A stretch of DNA of 64,000 bases, taken from the NCBI GenBank assembly GCA_030706685.1, contig JAUZOA010000004.1:62001-126000 (forward strand), read 5' to 3'. Under the pieces are notes generated by a model, which was given only the letters and a program-made list of their open reading frames with translations, was not told where the DNA came from and ran no database searches. The translations under genes and the position numbers were made by a program. This stretch comes from Bacteroidota bacterium (GTDB lineage Bacteria; Bacteroidota; Bacteroidia; Chitinophagales; Chitinophagaceae). Every line of letters starts with the position of its first letter. The first letter of the stretch is position 1. This document shows, piece by piece, positions 27,433 through 36,780 of the stretch.

Positions 27433-28649
27433 AACTAGTTAACCTGTTACGCATAGCCTGGAGAGCCATTAAACGTAATAAGATGAGAGCTTTTCTTACC
27501 ATGCTGGGCATTATCATTGGCGTGGCTGCTGTTATCGCCATGATTGCCATTGGCCAGGGATCCAGGCAAAGTATTCAAAGCCAGATAACGGGCATGGGAA
27601 GCAATATGATCACTATAAGACCTAGCAGTAATGTAATGGGCGGCGCCCGGCTTGATGTTACCAATGTGCAGGCACTTGCAGAACCTGATATAATCGCATT
27701 GCAGAAACAGCCGGAATACATCAACGCTGTTTCCCCCTCCGTTACGGCGAGAGGGCAGGTTATTAATGGTCCTTATAATTGGTCTACAAGTCTCCAGGGG
27801 GTAGCGCCGGAATACTTGTCCATCCGAAGCTGGCCTTTGCAGGACGGCGTGTCGTTTACCAGCCAGGATGTAAAAAGGGCCGCTAAAGTTTGCCTTGTTG
27901 GCCAAACTATCATTACTAACTTATTCCCCAATGGTGAGGATGTTTTAGGCAAAAACATCCGGTTTAAAAATATTCCCTTTAAAATAATCGGCGTACTGGG
28001 TAAAAAAGGAGAAAATACTTTCGGACAGGACCAGGATGATATAATACTTACACCTTACACAACCGTGCAGAAACGGATACTCGCCACTACTTACTATCAA
28101 ACCATTTTTGCCTCGGCTATTGATGAGAGCTCAACGGATAAAGCTGCGGCAGAGATACAGCAGGTAATGCGGGTAAGCCATAAACTGCAAAAAGGAACGG
28201 ATGATGATTTTACGGTAAGAACACAGGCCGAATTGATCAGCACCTTTACTTCAACCAGCCAGATACTGACTATACTGCTTGCGGTTATTGCAGGTATATC
28301 GCTTGTTGTGGGTGGTATCGGCATTATGAACATCATGTATGTATCTGTTACGGAACGCACCAAAGAAATCGGGTTGAGAATGTCTATTGGCGCGAGAGGA
28401 ATAGATATACTGATGCAATTTCTGATTGAAGCCATCCTCATCAGCATTACAGGAGGATTGATCGGAGTGGCTCTTGGCATTACAGCAACAAAGCTGGTGA
28501 CCTTGTTCCTGCAATGGCCCACATTAGTAACACAATCTTCTGTCATTCTTTCATTCCTGGTTTGTTTTATTACCGGCGTATTTTTCGGGTATTACCCGGC
28601 ATTAAAAGCATCAAGGCTTGACCCGATAGAAGCATTACGGTATGAATGA
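27429..28649 (+). CDS. MacB-type ABC permease (FtsX-like)
   Basis: A 406-residue protein: N-terminal membrane helix (RAFLTMLGIIIGVAAVIAMIA), large periplasmic MacB core domain (about 50-270), then three helices with the FtsX block IGIMNIMYVSVTERTKEIGLRMSIGA. It overlaps the ATPase by 4 bp. With the TolC and MacA-like genes it forms a complete MacAB-TolC-like exporter. Confidence 0.93.
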   Translation: MKLVNLLRIAWRAIKRNKMRAFLTMLGIIIGVAAVIAMIAIGQGSRQSIQSQITGMGSNMITIRPSSNVMGGARLDVTNVQALAEPDIIALQKQPEYINAVSPSVTARGQVINGPYNWSTSLQGVAPEYLSIRSWPLQDGVSFTSQDVKRAAKVCLVGQTIITNLFPNGEDVLGKNIRFKNIPFKIIGVLGKKGENTFGQDQDDIILTPYTTVQKRILATTYYQTIFASAIDESSTDKAAAEIQQVMRVSHKLQKGTDDDFTVRTQAELISTFTSTSQILTILLAVIAGISLVVGGIGIMNIMYVSVTERTKEIGLRMSIGARGIDILMQFLIEAILISITGGLIGVALGITATKLVTLFLQWPTLVTQSSVILSFLVCFITGVFFGYYPALKASRLDPIEALRYE

Positions 28650-28675
28650 ACCCAAAATAGTAAATAAATGTTCCG

Positions 28676-29479
28676 ATGGAACCGATTAGTAAACAACCTG
28701 CGAAGTACGTAATCAGCAAAAACGTAGATTCTTTTTTCAGCGAGATATACGCTATCATTAAGTTCATCGGACTTTTTTTTAAGGAAGTTTTTACTCCTCC
28801 TTATGAACCACGTGAAGTGATTAAGCAATGTTATGAAATTGGCTATCGCTCACTGGCATTGATCTCCCTCACCGGTTTTATTACCGGCCTTGTATTTACC
28901 AAACAATCACGCCCTTCCTTGTCAGAATTCGGCGCTACTTCCTGGTTACCCTCACTCGTTGGTATCGCCATTATCAGGGCGCTGGCGCCTCTTATTACGG
29001 CTTTGATTTGTGCCGGCAAAGTAGGGTCGAATATCGGCGCTGAACTGGGCTCGATGCGGGTAAGCGAGCAAATCGAAGCGATGGAAATGTCGGCTGCAGA
29101 TCCTTTTAAATTCCTGGTGGTTAGCCGGGTGGTTGCCACCACAATTATGGTTCCCCTCTTAGTCATGTACATGGGGTTGATAGGATTGCTGGGATCCTAT
29201 GTTAATGTTCACGTGAATGAGCAAACGAGTTTCACTGTTTTTTTTCATGATGCTTTGGTAAAAATCAGCTTTCTTGATTACACGGCTTCTGTTATCAAAG
29301 CCATTGTATATGGATTTACAATTGGCATTGTAGGTTGCTATAAGGGGTTTAATGCCACGAAGGGAACAGAAGGAGTGGGAAGGGCGGCCAATGTATCGGT
29401 TGTTATTTCCATGTTCCTGATTTTTATCGAAGAGATCATTATCGTTCAGATCATTAATTGGATAAGGTATGCAGGATAA
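28676..29479 (+). CDS. mlaE: MlaE-family ABC permease (MCE transport system 1)
   Basis: A 267-residue integral membrane protein with about five helices and the MlaE signature ALICAGKVGSNIGAELGSMRVSEQIEAMEMSA. MlaE is the permease of the MCE/Mla phospholipid (or lipid) transporter. It follows the MacB permease after 26 bp and overlaps the ATPase gene by 11 bp. A paralogous set lies at 43.3-45.9 kb. Confidence 0.92.
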   Translation: MEPISKQPAKYVISKNVDSFFSEIYAIIKFIGLFFKEVFTPPYEPREVIKQCYEIGYRSLALISLTGFITGLVFTKQSRPSLSEFGATSWLPSLVGIAIIRALAPLITALICAGKVGSNIGAELGSMRVSEQIEAMEMSAADPFKFLVVSRVVATTIMVPLLVMYMGLIGLLGSYVNVHVNEQTSFTVFFHDALVKISFLDYTASVIKAIVYGFTIGIVGCYKGFNATKGTEGVGRAANVSVVISMFLIFIEEIIIVQIINWIRYAG

Positions 29480-30248
29480 ACACAAAGACGGGGGGATGGG
29501 CAATGGGGAAGTTGTTATTTCTGTGCGGGGGCTTTATAAATCATTTGAAGACATCCCGGTCCTCGAAGGGGTGGACTTGGATGTGTATAACAGCGAGAAT
29601 GTGGTGGTGTTAGGACGATCGGGCTCCGGAAAATCTGTTTTGATTAAGATAATAGCCGGTTTGCTGAAACCTGATGCAGGTGTGGTGAAAGTGATGGGGG
29701 AGCAGGTAGATAAATTAAAGAAAAAAGAATTGAGGCAATTGAGGCTGAAGATTGGCTTTCTGTTCCAGGGAAGCGCTTTATATGATAGTATGACAGTAAA
29801 GGAAAACATAGAATTTTCTATGGTGCGGCATTTTAAGAATATGGCTGCAAGTGAAGTCTCCAAAGCTATAGCGGAAATATTGGACTCTCTTGGGCTGGAG
29901 CACACAGAAAATAAAATGCCTTCCGAGCTTTCGGGCGGACAGAAAAAACGGGTAGGCATTGCCCGCACGCTTATTCTTCATCCCGAAATTATGTTGTATG
30001 ATGAACCTACGGGAGGATTAGACCCTGTGACCAGCGTTGAGATTAATGAATTGATTAATGAAGTGCAAAAAAAATATAATACTACTTCCATTATTATTAC
30101 GCATGATCTCACTTGCGCCAAAACAACGGGTGACAGGGTATTGATGCTGCATGATGGAAAGTTTATACGGCAAGGCAGTTTTGAAGAAGTTTTTGACAGC
30201 AATGACGAAAGAGTCAAAAGTTTTTACGATTACAATTTTATTCAATAA
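29469..30248 (+). CDS. mlaF: MlaF-type ABC ATPase (MCE transport system 1)
   Basis: A 259-residue ATPase with Walker A GRSGSGKSVL, Q-loop FLFQGSALYDSMTV, signature LSGGQKKRVGIARTL and Walker B MLYDEPTGGLDP. The GSALYDSMTV segment is characteristic of MlaF. It is translated from an overlap with mlaE and is followed by the MCE protein after 3 bp. Confidence 0.93.
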   Translation: MQDKHKDGGMGNGEVVISVRGLYKSFEDIPVLEGVDLDVYNSENVVVLGRSGSGKSVLIKIIAGLLKPDAGVVKVMGEQVDKLKKKELRQLRLKIGFLFQGSALYDSMTVKENIEFSMVRHFKNMAASEVSKAIAEILDSLGLEHTENKMPSELSGGQKKRVGIARTLILHPEIMLYDEPTGGLDPVTSVEINELINEVQKKYNTTSIIITHDLTCAKTTGDRVLMLHDGKFIRQGSFEEVFDSNDERVKSFYDYNFIQ

Positions 30249-30251
30249 GAA

Positions 30252-31232
30252 ATGAAGTCTTCAAAAAATAAAAAGGCGGTAATTGTTGGTCTCTTTTCGA
30301 TTGTAGGGATAGCTATTTTCCTGGTAGGGGTGTTTGCACTGGGAGGACAACATAGCCTGTTTGTCACAACGATAACCGTTAAAGCATCATTCACTGATGT
30401 AAACGGCTTAACGGCCGGAAACAATGTTTGGTTTGAAGGAGTGAAAGTGGGCACTGTAAAATCAGTGTCCCTGTCGGGAAAACCCGGGGTTGAGATACAA
30501 ATGAATATCGGGAAAAAATCCTGCCAGTATATACATAACGATGCAAAAGCTAAAATAGGCTCTGATGGATTGATCGGGAACAGGATTGTTATCATCATGG
30601 GTGGCACAGCCGATTCCCCGGTAATAAAAGATGGCGATATTATTGAGGCGGAAAAAGCATTGACAACGGATGACCTGGTAAATACTTTGCAAAAGAATAA
30701 CCTTAACCTCCTTGATATCACCGGCGATTTAAAAACGATCAGCCGGCGAATCGCGAATGGCGAAGGAACAATTGGAAAATTATTAAAGGATGAATCTCTG
30801 GTTAGCAATTTACAGTCCGTGGTGGATATTGTGAAACAAGCATCTGTAAATACCCGGCAAATAACCTCGAATCTTGAAAGTTATTCCTCCAAATTGGAAG
30901 CAAAAGGAAGCTTTGCCAATGATCTTGTAACCGATACTATTATCTTTTCTAAATTAAGAGAAACGGTTATCCATATCCGGGAAATTTCAAAAACCATTGC
31001 CGTGGTGGCCGCTGATCTTCAAACCGCCGGGGAAAACATAAATGACAGCAGCAAACCTATTGGTGCCCTGATCCATGACCGGGAAGCAGCCGATAACCTG
31101 AAAACCATACTTAAAAATCTTGCATCGGGCTCCCATAAACTGGATGAAGACCTGGAAGCCCTCCAGCATAATTTTTTACTGCGGGGGTTTTTCCGAAAAA
31201 AAGAAAAAGAGGAGGCAAAAGCAAAAAAATAA
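30252..31232 (+). CDS. mlaD: MlaD-type MCE-domain protein (system 1)
   Basis: A 326-residue protein with one N-terminal anchor (VGLFSIVGIAIFLVGVFAL) and an MCE domain (about 38-115; NGLTAGNNVWFEGVKVGTV, GSDGLIGNRIVIIMGG). A long helical region with Asn/Ser-rich coiled coil follows. The extreme C-terminus LQHNFLLRGFFRK plus a Lys/Glu tail is nearly shared with the second MCE protein of the window. It forms the periplasmic lipid-binding ring of the transporter. Confidence 0.9.
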   Translation: MKSSKNKKAVIVGLFSIVGIAIFLVGVFALGGQHSLFVTTITVKASFTDVNGLTAGNNVWFEGVKVGTVKSVSLSGKPGVEIQMNIGKKSCQYIHNDAKAKIGSDGLIGNRIVIIMGGTADSPVIKDGDIIEAEKALTTDDLVNTLQKNNLNLLDITGDLKTISRRIANGEGTIGKLLKDESLVSNLQSVVDIVKQASVNTRQITSNLESYSSKLEAKGSFANDLVTDTIIFSKLRETVIHIREISKTIAVVAADLQTAGENINDSSKPIGALIHDREAADNLKTILKNLASGSHKLDEDLEALQHNFLLRGFFRKKEKEEAKAKK

Positions 31233-31316
31233 TAAAATGGACCATTCTGTCTTTCATTTTAGGAATGATTATAGTTTTAGAAGACTTTTCAGTAAATAAT
31301 AAAAATATATTTTCCT

Positions 31317-32117
31317 ATGGGGTTCATCATACAAACCGTTCAACTCAGCAAAAAATTCAGGGATTTCGTTGCACTGGATCACCTGGACATATCTGTAGAA
31401 GAAGGTGAAATATTTTCATTGCTGGGGCCAAATGGAGCAGGAAAAACAACAGCTATAAAATTACTGACGACATTGCTGACTCCATCTTCAGGGGATGCTT
31501 TTATTGACGGGATAAGTATTGTTAAACATCCTTTTAAAGTAAGAAGTTTGATCGGCTATGTGCCGCAGATGCTTTCTGCAGACGGAACGCTTACCGGCTA
31601 TGAAAACCTGATACTTTTTGCGAAACTGTATGACATACCCCCCAAAGAGGCAAAACAACGGGTAAAACAGTCGCTCGAATTTATGAACCTCGGAGAATTT
31701 GCCCATAAAGCAGTAAAAACTTATTCAGGCGGAATGATCAGGAGACTGGAAATCGCACAATCCATGCTTCACCGGCCCAAAGTTTTGTTTCTTGATGAGC
31801 CTACCACCGGACTTGACCCGATCGGTGTGAAAACCGTATGGCAGCATATTCTTGAACTGAAACAGCAATTCAATACGACTATATTATTGACCACGCATGT
31901 AATGGAAGAAGCAGACAAATTGTCTAATCATATAGCGTTTTTATCGAGGGGAAAATTGGCGGCTATCGGCACACCCACATCGCTGAAAGCAACATTGAAT
32001 AAACAAGATGTTTCATTGGAAGATGTTTTTATTTATTATACAAAAGAATCACTGGACAGTGAGAAAGGTTTTCATGATATTGTAACAAACCGTAAAACAA
32101 CCTCCCGTTTGGGATGA
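31317..32117 (+). CDS. ABC-2 transporter ATP-binding protein (DrrA/CcmA type)
   Basis: A 266-residue ATPase: Walker A GPNGAGKTT, Q-loop YVPQMLSADGTLTGYENL, signature YSGGMIRRLEIAQSM, Walker B VLFLDEPTTGLDP. The C-terminal extension (LEDVFIYYT) is typical of DrrA-like daunorubicin/lipid exporters. The cognate ABC-2 permease follows 10 bp later. There are 84 bp between it and the upstream mlaD, with no CRP/FNR-type site seen. Confidence 0.92.
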   Translation: MGFIIQTVQLSKKFRDFVALDHLDISVEEGEIFSLLGPNGAGKTTAIKLLTTLLTPSSGDAFIDGISIVKHPFKVRSLIGYVPQMLSADGTLTGYENLILFAKLYDIPPKEAKQRVKQSLEFMNLGEFAHKAVKTYSGGMIRRLEIAQSMLHRPKVLFLDEPTTGLDPIGVKTVWQHILELKQQFNTTILLTTHVMEEADKLSNHIAFLSRGKLAAIGTPTSLKATLNKQDVSLEDVFIYYTKESLDSEKGFHDIVTNRKTTSRLG

Positions 32118-32127
32118 AATAACAGCG

Positions 32128-32889
32128 ATGAAATTTTTGAAAAAAACCTTTGCGATAACTGAGATGGAAGCCATGAAGATATTCCATGATCCCACAGAAA
32201 TTTTTATGAGGGCGGTACAACCTGCTCTGTGGTTACTGATATTTGGCCAGGTGTTCCAGCGCATGCATCCCATGAACGGCAATATATCGTACATTGATTT
32301 TATGACCCCCGGCATATTGGCGCAAAGCGTATTATTTATTTCTATTTTCTACGGGATTGCTATTATCTGGGAAAGAGATCTCGGGCTCACCCATAAGTTT
32401 TTGGTTACGCCAACACCGCGGACAGCCCTGGTTCTCGGGAAAGCCCTATCTGCAGGATTACGTTCTGTTCCGGTTATGATCATAGTTTATTTGCTTGCTC
32501 TGCTGCTGAATGTCAAACTGAACCGCCATCCGCTGCAGGTAATGACCGTATTACTGCTTGTCGTACTGGGATCGGTATTGTTTTCAACTTTTTCGCTTGT
32601 CATAGCCTGCCTTGTTAAAACAAGAGAGCGGTTTATGGGAATTGGCCAGGTGTTAACTATGCCTTTATTTTTTGCCAGCAATGCTATTTACCCGATCGAT
32701 ATCATGCCCGGCTGGCTGAAAACAATTTCTCATATTAACCCGCTTACTTACATGATCGATGCGTTGCGGGCTTGTATGCTGCAGGGGCAGCCGCGCACAA
32801 ATCTTTGGCAGGACCTGTGCGTATTAATTATGGTGTCTGTGGCCCTGGTAATAACTGGCGGCATGTTATATAAAAGAGTCATTAGTTAA
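32128..32889 (+). CDS. ABC-2 type permease (DrrB-like)
   Basis: A 253-residue membrane protein with six predicted helices and the family segments YIDFMTPGILAQSVLF, LTHKFLVTPTPRTALVLGKALSAG and PLFFASNAIYPIDIMPGWLKTISHINPLTYMIDALR. It pairs with the upstream DrrA-type ATPase. Such exporters move drugs, lipids or polysaccharides; substrate unknown. pfkB follows 12 bp downstream. Confidence 0.92.
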   Translation: MKFLKKTFAITEMEAMKIFHDPTEIFMRAVQPALWLLIFGQVFQRMHPMNGNISYIDFMTPGILAQSVLFISIFYGIAIIWERDLGLTHKFLVTPTPRTALVLGKALSAGLRSVPVMIIVYLLALLLNVKLNRHPLQVMTVLLLVVLGSVLFSTFSLVIACLVKTRERFMGIGQVLTMPLFFASNAIYPIDIMPGWLKTISHINPLTYMIDALRACMLQGQPRTNLWQDLCVLIMVSVALVITGGMLYKRVIS

Positions 32890-32901
32890 AATAGAACCAC
32901 T

Positions 32902-33858
32902 ATGTCAAAAATTATTACGATTACATTCAGCCCTTGCATAGATAAGAGTACAAGTGTGCCCGTATTGATACCGGAAAAAAAATTAAAATGCACAGCGCCG
33001 AAACTGGAGCCTGGTGGCGGTGGCATCAATGTTGCACGGGCTATTAAAAAACTGGGAGGTACCGCTACGGCTATTTATGCAGCAGGGGGATATACGGGTA
33101 AATTTTTTAATAAACTGGTCGCTGATGAGGGCGTTCCGGCCGTCATCATAGAATCGGAAAATGAAACAAGGGAAAACATTATTGTATTAGAGGAGTCTAC
33201 TAACCAGCAATACCGGTTTGGAATGCCCGGAACAGAGTTGAAAGAAAAAGAATGGAACCGGTTCCTCGTTGCCATTGAAGAAATAAAAGATGTTGAGTTT
33301 ATAGTGGCCAGCGGCAGTCTGCCACCCGGAGTTCCCGCGGACATATTTGCGCGTATGGGCGCCATAGCAAAAAAAAGAAGTATAAAATTTATTGCGGATA
33401 CCTCCGGCGATGCATTGAAATATGCTGCGCATGAGGGTGCCTATTTATTGAAACCCAACCTGGGCGAATTAGGTTCGTTGGTGGGTAAAACTTATTTAGA
33501 ACCCGGTGAAGCATGCCCGGCAGCAAAAGAGATCATTGGAAAAGGAGATTGTGAAGTAGTGGTTGTTTCCATGGGAGCAAATGGGGCCATGCTAATAACC
33601 AGGGACAGGGTAATGAAATTTTTGCCGCCCGAAGTTAAAAGAAAAAGCACGGTGGGTGCGGGAGACAGTATGGTAGCAGGGATCGTATTGGAATTATCCA
33701 GGGGAAAGAGTCTTGAAGAATCCGTTCAATACGGAGTAGCCTGCGGTACAGCCGCTACGATAAATGAAGGAACAGAATTATGCAGGTTACAGGATGTTGA
33801 GAAATTGTATACCGCTATAACTGCTGAAAATATTGATTCCGTAAAGGAGAATGCCTGA
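32902..33858 (+). CDS. pfkB: 6-phosphofructokinase, PfkB family
   Basis: A 318-residue ribokinase-fold sugar kinase. N-terminal substrate motif EPGGGGINVARAIKKLGG and the C-terminal anion-hole motif TVGAGDSMVAG with catalytic D255 are intact. Overall it resembles Pfk-2/1-phosphofructokinase/tagatose-6-phosphate kinase; I prefer phosphofructokinase-2 because of the stress-regulon context. In mycobacteria pfkB belongs to the DosR regulon beside a USP and hspX. Its stop overlaps the start of the CHAD gene by one base. Confidence 0.85.
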   Translation: MSKIITITFSPCIDKSTSVPVLIPEKKLKCTAPKLEPGGGGINVARAIKKLGGTATAIYAAGGYTGKFFNKLVADEGVPAVIIESENETRENIIVLEESTNQQYRFGMPGTELKEKEWNRFLVAIEEIKDVEFIVASGSLPPGVPADIFARMGAIAKKRSIKFIADTSGDALKYAAHEGAYLLKPNLGELGSLVGKTYLEPGEACPAAKEIIGKGDCEVVVVSMGANGAMLITRDRVMKFLPPEVKRKSTVGAGDSMVAGIVLELSRGKSLEESVQYGVACGTAATINEGTELCRLQDVEKLYTAITAENIDSVKENA

Positions 33859-34679
33859 TGAAAAAAATGGAGCCGGGCCATATCATCCATTATTACTTTA
33901 AAAGGCTGGACAAGTACATGGAGAAGATGAAAAAAGACTTTAATGAAGAGTCCATTCATCTTTTTCGTGTAGAAGTTAAAAAACTCAGGGCTTTTCTGCG
34001 AATGTTAAGACCGGGAATGGAAGACCCGGGTCTGCTCAAATTTCCCCGTCCATTCAAAAAAATGTATGCAATAGCCGGGAAGATCCGCGACAGGCAGTTA
34101 TGCCTGAAGCGAATGAATGAATATGACCAGGGCAATGACAACAGGTCCATGGATACAATACAAGGTTGGGAAAAGGAAATCGAAGAATTGACCGGGAAAA
34201 AAGACGATTTTCTTTCTAAAGGAGAACTGGCAGAAGTGGAAGAAAAAATAATCAAACAGGTACCGGTAATAGTAGGAGACGCCCTGCTAAAAAACTTCTT
34301 TTCCCAAAAGTTGGGCGCTATTCGCCAAGTGATCTCCGGGGGTCGCTACAGGGATGCGGAACTGCATAGCATAAGGAAAAGCATTAAAGATATCACTTAC
34401 ATCAACGGGATATTCCGGGATGATTTCAAAACTCCGCTTCCCTTTTTACGGTGGAACAAGAGTGAAGTAAAGAAAGCGGAAGACCTTGCACATACACTTG
34501 GATTGTTCAATGATAGCTGTATCGCTTTATCTTTTCTAATGCCAGCCGATATTAAAAAAGCCAGTACCGGGAAAAAAAAATACTTGCTTTCTGTACGACA
34601 AAAATGGCTGACGGAAAAACGGAAATTGAAAAAAGAAATACTAAAGGAATTGCCTGCGATAAACCTGAATATATTCTGA
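33858..34679 (+). CDS. CHAD-domain protein
   Basis: A 273-residue all-helical protein. Conserved His/Lys/Arg positions such as HIIHYYFKRLDKYMEKMKKDF, HLFRVEVKKLRAFLRML and AGKIRDRQLCLKRM mark a CHAD domain, a family shown to bind inorganic polyphosphate. A C-terminal basic run (KWLTEKRKLKKEILKEL) adds positive charge. Start overlaps the pfkB stop (TGATG), so the two are coupled. It may link polyphosphate to the stress programme, which is an inference. Confidence 0.85.
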   Translation: MKKMEPGHIIHYYFKRLDKYMEKMKKDFNEESIHLFRVEVKKLRAFLRMLRPGMEDPGLLKFPRPFKKMYAIAGKIRDRQLCLKRMNEYDQGNDNRSMDTIQGWEKEIEELTGKKDDFLSKGELAEVEEKIIKQVPVIVGDALLKNFFSQKLGAIRQVISGGRYRDAELHSIRKSIKDITYINGIFRDDFKTPLPFLRWNKSEVKKAEDLAHTLGLFNDSCIALSFLMPADIKKASTGKKKYLLSVRQKWLTEKRKLKKEILKELPAINLNIF

Positions 34680-34741
34680 TTGAAGCCCCGCTATTTCTGC
34701 CGGTTTAGCGCTCCTTCACCAACGATAATCAGCTTACCCCT

Positions 34742-34784
34742 TGATGCCGGTCAGCATCCTTTCATGGTTCTACTGTTACATTTG
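34742..34784 (+). promoter_or_regulatory. CRP/FNR-type site plus -7 box for the LolA-like operon
   Basis: Palindrome TGATGCCGGTCA (34742-34753) and exact -7 box TACATTTG (34777-34784); spacing 29.5 bp. The start codon is at 34804. Confidence 0.75.
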
Positions 34785-34803
34785 AATTCGTCATACATGC
34801 AGG

Positions 34804-35544
34804 ATGAAAAAAGTACTTACTCTTATAATTGCCTTTTTTCCACTTTACTTATCTGCCCAGAATGCAACGGAAATAGTAAAGAAAGCGGACGAGAAAATGC
34901 GTGGCAATACCATGCAGGCTGAAATGATTATCAGGACAACCCGTCCTGCGTGGACAAGAGAAATGCAATGCAAGACCTGGACGAAGGGGACTTCGTTTGC
35001 TATGATCCTGATACAATCACCTGCAAAAGATAAGGGAATTGTTTTCCTGAAACGTAAAAAGGAAGTGTGGAACTGGATGCCGACCCTGGAAAGAAATATC
35101 AAATTACCACCTTCCATGATGAGCCAGTCATGGATGGGGACTGATTTTACCAATGATGATCTTGTAAAAGAGTCTTCCGTTGTTGAAGACTACAGCCATA
35201 CTCTTGCAGGAGATACGGTAATTGATGGCAGGGCCTGTTATATCATCAATATGATTCCTAAACCCGAAGCAGCCGTAGTCTGGAGCAAAGTGGTGCTGTG
35301 TATTGATAAAAAGGATTTCCTGGAAATGCACAGTCTTTTTTTTGATGAAGACGGCAAACTCGTTAATACGATGAACAGTTACGATATAAAAATGATGGAC
35401 GGCCGTTTGATCCCTACCCGTTTTGAGATGATCCCTGCTGATAAAAAAGGCCAAAAGACTGAAATGATCTATAAAAGCATTCAATACAACAAGCCGATAG
35501 AAGATAATTTTTTTGTTGCTGAAAAAATGAAAACACTGAGCTGA
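34804..35544 (+). CDS. LolA-like outer-membrane lipoprotein-sorting protein
   Basis: A 246-residue secreted protein (signal MKKVLTLIIAFFPLYLSAQ). The family hallmark WNWMPTLERNIKLPP, QSWMGTDFTNDDL is present, as in the LolA-like proteins found beside RND or FtsX-type exporters. It folds as an open beta-barrel that shuttles a lipid or lipoprotein across the periplasm. It opens a five-gene unit with two FtsX permeases, an ATPase and a beta-barrel protein, directly behind a CRP/FNR-type promoter. Confidence 0.88.
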   Translation: MKKVLTLIIAFFPLYLSAQNATEIVKKADEKMRGNTMQAEMIIRTTRPAWTREMQCKTWTKGTSFAMILIQSPAKDKGIVFLKRKKEVWNWMPTLERNIKLPPSMMSQSWMGTDFTNDDLVKESSVVEDYSHTLAGDTVIDGRACYIINMIPKPEAAVVWSKVVLCIDKKDFLEMHSLFFDEDGKLVNTMNSYDIKMMDGRLIPTRFEMIPADKKGQKTEMIYKSIQYNKPIEDNFFVAEKMKTLS

Positions 35545-35545
35545 T

Positions 35546-36763
35546 ATGTGGTTAATCAGGCTGGCATGGAAAAATATCTGGCGAAACAAAAGCCGGAGCC
35601 TCATCACGATGGCGGCGATTTTTTTCGCGGTCATTCTGTCTGTTGTCACCAGCAGCCTGCAGGACGGAGTTTTTGACAACCTGATAAAAAATATGGTGAG
35701 CTTCTATAGCGGGTATATGCAGGTGCATAAAAAAGGCTACTGGGATGAGCAAATACTTGACAATAGTTTTGCGGCATCACCCAAAATGGAACAGGAAACA
35801 TTATCCGGAAAGAATATCACTGCCGTAAGCCCCCGGCTGGAATCCTTTGCCCTGGCGTCTTCCGTGGATATAACAAAAGGTTGTCTTGTTGTCGGTATAT
35901 CACCGGAAGGAGAAAATAAGATAACCAGACTGAATGAAAAAATCATTGCAGGTAATTACCTGCATGAGGCGGATAATGGAGTGTTATTGTCGGATGGCCT
36001 GGCAAGAAGAATGCAATTAAAATTATATGATACGATAGTATTGATCGGCCAGGGTTATCATGGTTCTACGGCTGCCGGTAAATACCGCATACAGGGCATA
36101 TTAAAATTCGGTTCACCGGAATTAAATGATAAGGCGTTGTTCATGCCGCTGGCATTGGCGCAGGATTTTTATGGGGCTTATAACCAGCTTACCTCTTACG
36201 TAATATCATTAAATGAAAATAATTTATTGAAAACGACTGCGGAAGAATTGCGGCTGAAACTTGGTAAGGAATATGAAGTAATGACGTGGGAAGAAATGAT
36301 GCCGGAAGTGGCCCAGCATATCCGGACAGATACGGCGAGCTCAAAGATCATCGAAGCCATCCTGTACCTGCTGATCTGCTTTGGCATATTCGGAACCCTC
36401 TTAATGATGATGGTAGAAAGGAAATTTGAAATGGGAATGCTTGTGGCTATCGGTATGAAAAAGCATAAACTCGCTGCATTATTGTTGCTCGAATCAATCT
36501 TTACAGTTGTTACAGGCTGTTTGCTGGGAATTCTTGTGAGCATGCCCGTCGTCATATACCTGAACAGGCACCCGTTGCGGATGTCCGGTGATATGGCTAA
36601 CATCTATGAACGGTTTGGCTTTGAAGCTGTTTTCCCGGCATCCACCGAGGCGACGCATTTTATTACACAGGGAATAATTGTATTGCTAATTGGGTTTCTA
36701 TTATCTCTTTACCCGATGGCCCGGGTGATCAGGTTGAAACCCGTGAATGCAATGAGAAGATAA
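35546..36763 (+). CDS. FtsX/LolC-like ABC permease (first of pair)
   Basis: A 405-residue permease. N-terminal helix after LAWKNIWRNKSRSLITMAAIFFAVI, MacB-type periplasmic core (about 45-240), then three C-terminal helices with LLMMMVERKFEMGMLVAIGMKKHKLAALLLLES. The arrangement is that of LolC/LolE. It begins 1 bp after the LolA-like gene. Confidence 0.9.
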   Translation: MWLIRLAWKNIWRNKSRSLITMAAIFFAVILSVVTSSLQDGVFDNLIKNMVSFYSGYMQVHKKGYWDEQILDNSFAASPKMEQETLSGKNITAVSPRLESFALASSVDITKGCLVVGISPEGENKITRLNEKIIAGNYLHEADNGVLLSDGLARRMQLKLYDTIVLIGQGYHGSTAAGKYRIQGILKFGSPELNDKALFMPLALAQDFYGAYNQLTSYVISLNENNLLKTTAEELRLKLGKEYEVMTWEEMMPEVAQHIRTDTASSKIIEAILYLLICFGIFGTLLMMMVERKFEMGMLVAIGMKKHKLAALLLLESIFTVVTGCLLGILVSMPVVIYLNRHPLRMSGDMANIYERFGFEAVFPASTEATHFITQGIIVLLIGFLLSLYPMARVIRLKPVNAMRR

Positions 36764-36780
36764 ACAATAAAATTATTATC